From contig JACYXH010000446.1 in NCBI GenBank assembly GCA_026745465.1, forward strand, positions 1,405,466 to 1,469,465: a stretch of 64,000 nt of DNA, in the 5' to 3' direction. The notes beneath the pieces are model-generated. The model was not told the origin of the DNA. It searched no databases and saw only the letters and a program-made list of their open reading frames with translations. How positions within the stretch are numbered: the first letter of the stretch is position 1; every line of letters starts with the position of its first letter. Source of the DNA: Lota lota (lineage: Eukaryota > Chordata > Actinopteri > Gadiformes > Lotidae). Shown here one piece after another: positions 60,456-64,000 of the stretch. The position numbers were made by a program, and so were the translations under genes.

Positions 60456-63400
60456 TACATAAAATGGTAGCTTATCTCCCGTTCTCCTCCGTGGCATGTT
60501 AGGCCGCCGTGTCTTGAAAAAAATGTACCGTTTTCTTTACTCAACTCCTTAACGTTGTAGCAACAGTTTCAGTTGAGTTTAGATCGTTCAAGGAACCCAC
60601 AAGTTGGAGACGACAGCATGTGTCCTATCCTCAGAGGCTGTGCGTCATTCACATTTAAAGTTTGATTATTTGTTGTTTAATAATAACCAAATAGCTCCTT
60701 TTCTTTCTTTTCTTATCTCCTTTAATTTTTTATCTCTGCCTGTCATTCCGGTGTGCGCAGTCTTTGGTGTGTGCCTTCTGTTGTGGTACGTATGTGTGAC
60801 TCCACTTGGACATTGAAATTCAAGGATTGTGTCAGAATAAAGGTTTCCTGATAATCTAAGTCACACTTCACTTATCTACCCATCATGAGGTCATAAGTTC
60901 AGAAAATGCCAAAAGCAAAAAAATATTAAATAAATAAGCATGAACAATACACAAATCTCTAAAGGCCAGAGAAGACAACAAGCCATGGTAGAGGATTGAA
61001 GGAATTTAATAAAAAATAATATAATTGAACCCACAAAAAATGTTTGCCATCACAGGTTACACAAATGATGTTACCTAACGATGCTACTTTAAAAAAAGGT
61101 GGACAATTAGATGTAAGACAGCTTCCCGTTCGCTGGAAATTGCATAGAATATATGCCGAAGTTTGCATTGTGCAACATTCTGGGTATGGTAAACAGTAAA
61201 AGTATGCCCAAACATCTGGGTCTAGACTGTGTCTCTAGAAATTTGTATTTTAGGACAAATGTGAAACAGAGGGAATTGTGCATGTGTGTGTGCACGATCG
61301 TGGGGCAGCAAGACACAAGAAAAATAACAAATGAAATATATTGACTTAAACTCTGAGGGGGAAAAAGAGCATGGATTTTTATTAGTTCCTGCCAAGCTTG
61401 TGCAATAAAGAAGGTCCTATCACTGAAAGCAGACAGAAAGAGAGGGGAAGAGGTCATTTCTTATGTCACTGTGGACAGCTTCAGTGCTGTGGCTCTGACA
61501 AAAAGTGTTTTTGTACACCTTTCTGCTCAGTATCACACACACAGTATCTTAAGAGGACGTTTGAAGCCATGTGCCCCACTCACAAAACAGAGTTAAAAGC
61601 AAGTAAAAGCAAACGCCATTCTGTTAGCTTAGATGGGTAGTCTTCTTCAAAGTGTATTTTTAGTGCCACTTAAAATTAGACCAACTGAAAAATACACAAA
61701 TCATGCACAAGTCAGTTTATTGGCCCTCACCCATCTTCAGCCTAAATACTTCCCAGCCTCTCAGCACTTTATGCCACAGGCTAAATGTATCTCTTTAGGT
61801 ATTTTTTATTTCAGCATCCAGGCTGCAGGCTTTTGAAATGTAAATTACTGATTTTACTGGAGTCTTGGCGAGCATGGCATTTGGTTGAGGCAGCTGTGGA
61901 CAGGAAGGGTAAAAACATGAATAACCCAATAATAGAGCTCTCTGTCCCAGCACAGCTCATCTCCCCCCTGATGGATGTCTTTCGGTCAAGGCAGCAGGCT
62001 ACGTCAAAACTCATTTTTTCCTCTCTTGGTCTTGGCAGGTAAAGCCCGATCTTCCTCTTCTGTCATCGCCACGTTAAAAAATGAAGATGACTAAAAGTTT
62101 ATAAGAAAATTGGATAATTTACGATTAAACTCTGACCTGTGTTCGTTTTCTGGATTCAAAATAATTTGACTGTGTTCAAAGTAAAAAAAATCAATCCTCA
62201 AATAACCTCTCATTATGAAGTTTTTGAACATACATACCTACACCTACATGTGCAAATGTAGGTGTTTTGTTTATTAGAATGAAGAGTGTGTAAACTTTCT
62301 AACATAAATGTCCCTATGCAGACACTGTTTTGTGACCGCTAGCTTCAAAGCAGAGGGAGGACATGTGAAGCCTAAAGGCGTTTCCCTGGGTTTATGGATC
62401 AGAATAAATTCTAAATCATGGCACCAAACCGCAACTGCTAAAAACGAATGGTGAGGGAGTATAACGTTTTGAACGTGTTGGAAGGAGTAGGTGGTGACAG
62501 AGAGTCTCATATGGATGGCTCTGTTGTTGGGCTATAGTTCACATGAATTAGCATAGACTGGAGGTGTGGTCCCCTTGGACTGGTTGGACTGAGGACACGC
62601 AGCCATGCAGGATGTCCTGATGGATGGAAGGATTAGAGCTGCCTTAAAGTAGGCTGCTGCTCCGCCTCTCACTACCTACTGCAAATATACGTTTATCCTG
62701 TGGTCCATGTTGACGCATTTTAAATGACATTTGGTCAGATACAGATACCATGTAATCATGAGATAAAAAGGGGATAAAAAGGGACTTCTTTGTATTTGAA
62801 TAAGCAATGCATGTTGTGTGCATGTTGAGTATGTAGTATGTGGTACTTGGCTGAGGATATTTTTACTCGTCATGAATCAAAATGATCATGCAATACATGC
62901 CGTCGTTCGACCTTGGTACACAAATCAATATGGGGGATAATACCAGTAACTGGACATACTGGCTGCGGCTTCCACCCTTCAGTTGTGAGGCTTCCACTTC
63001 ATTAAAGAACCAATTTCATAATGCCTGTCGTTAGCCTCATAATAGAGCTGTCCTCCTGCAACACACCACCATGCAAAAGGTAGTGTGCGTGTGTACTGTA
63101 GGCATGGGCGCAGTTGTCACCCCCAATATGAATTATTCATAAATAAATTATGTTATTGAAAATATATATTTAACAGGGCTTGTACATCAGAATGCATCAT
63201 GGTATTTTTTGTTGGCGATACTACTTTAACTAAAATCCTAAATAAATGTAAGTATACTGTATACAACTTTGTTTTGCCACGTCTTGCATGAGAAACATTG
63301 TGGTAGTTTTAAAGAAAACAATGTCTCCCCATAATGACAAATTATTTATGTGTTATGATGTGGCGTTACGATGTACAAGCCCTATAGAAGCCGACTCCAC

Positions 63401-64000
63401 TTTTGAAATAATTCACACACAAACAACACTTTTTAAAGGTTTTGTTTATGTCCCCCCTTTGTATCCTGCTCTAAACCATTGCATGTACTAAACTAAGTGG
63501 GAATTTGGGAAATTAAGTTAACAGTTTACTTCACCCTAATACCTTTGCTTGCTATTGGACTGTTTCCAAGATTCCATCTTTGTAGCATCTTTGTAGCACG
63601 CAAGGTGCATCTTCCGTGAGTGAGTCTAATGGCTGTGTGTCTGTTACAGCAGATCATTTGATTTAGTTTGGTGATATTATTGATGTTCCCTCCAGAAAAT
63701 ACTCTTGAAAAAAATTCCATGTTTGTGGTCCCCCTTAAGTTGTAATGAGATCTGCGCCCTTGGCTGTAGGTGAATTGGAGTTAAAAAAAATATTTAAATA
63801 TGATATGTATGTATCCATACATATAAAAACCTTCCTTCATATGGGGCATTGTAACACCAGTTTACAAACTGACTGGTATATAATACTATGACTGGTAAAT
63901 CATCTCCTGTCCTCTGCTGACATCTACTGGTCGTTTGTGTTTATCATATTGGAAAGGAAGGTTCCCGCTCGACTGCCGATTAAAGACTGAAGTGTGACGT
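60456..64000. other. No gene seen
   Basis: 3.5 kb of AT-rich sequence with only short frames lacking recognisable domains. No repeat with identifiable ends was seen. Confidence 0.5.

Overview
This is vertebrate nuclear DNA, almost certainly teleost fish. It is AT-rich, rich in (GT)n microsatellites and without operons. Its transposon set (Tc1-like, hAT/ZMYM1-like, PIF/Harbinger, L2-like LINEs, Ty3/gypsy with chromodomain, BEL/Pao, Polinton) is typical of fish. I could not find a convincing multi-exon host gene. The recognisable coding sequence belongs to mobile elements or to short decayed gene fragments, so the window reads as intergenic or deep intronic sequence.

Layout. 1-2.7 kb: no gene, one possible promoter/polyA module. 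2.76-15.07 kb: a decayed Polinton/Maverick (adintovirus-like) element bounded by inverted terminal repeats of about 250 bp. Its left end carries the N-terminal part of a protein-primed family B DNA polymerase (+ strand). Tail-to-tail with it, on the minus strand, lie a major-capsid fragment, a penton-like minor capsid gene, a retrovirus-like integrase and an unrecognised accessory gene. A large internal deletion fused polymerase to capsid. A 5'-truncated Ty3/gypsy element (about 9.17-14.66 kb) split the accessory gene, and was itself hit by a solo LTR (10.08-10.52 kb) and an L2-like LINE (11.04-12.89 kb). 15.6-16.2 kb: a PIF/Harbinger transposase fragment. 16.4-21.9 kb: a BEL/Pao element with an intact gag-protease frame but no reverse transcriptase and no integrase core; its left end contains a duplicated LTR-plus-flank block. 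22.5-24.1 kb: a Tc1-like element.

24-31 kb: simple repeats and a 22-bp minisatellite. 31.2-32.6 kb: an unusual 1.33-kb element with inverted ends, a 7-bp target duplication and an interior built from short self-complementary words. 32.6-46 kb: mostly unannotatable, with a perfect 58-bp palindrome at 35.5 kb, an L2-like LINE tail, and a 130-bp sequence able to fold as a three-way junction at 41.7 kb. 46.6-48.3 kb: decayed P2RX7-C-terminal-like exons (+) facing THAP-like exons (-). 52.9-55.1 kb: a hAT element with perfect 8-bp target duplications and a truncated transposase. 55.6-56.1 kb: a second LINE tail. 58.9-60.5 kb: a Tc1-like element whose transposase is broken by one late frameshift.

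The most unusual content is the Polinton remnant with its deletion and nested insertions, the rearranged RT-less BEL/Pao element, and the palindromic-word element. All family assignments come from reading motifs by eye; no database search was possible.
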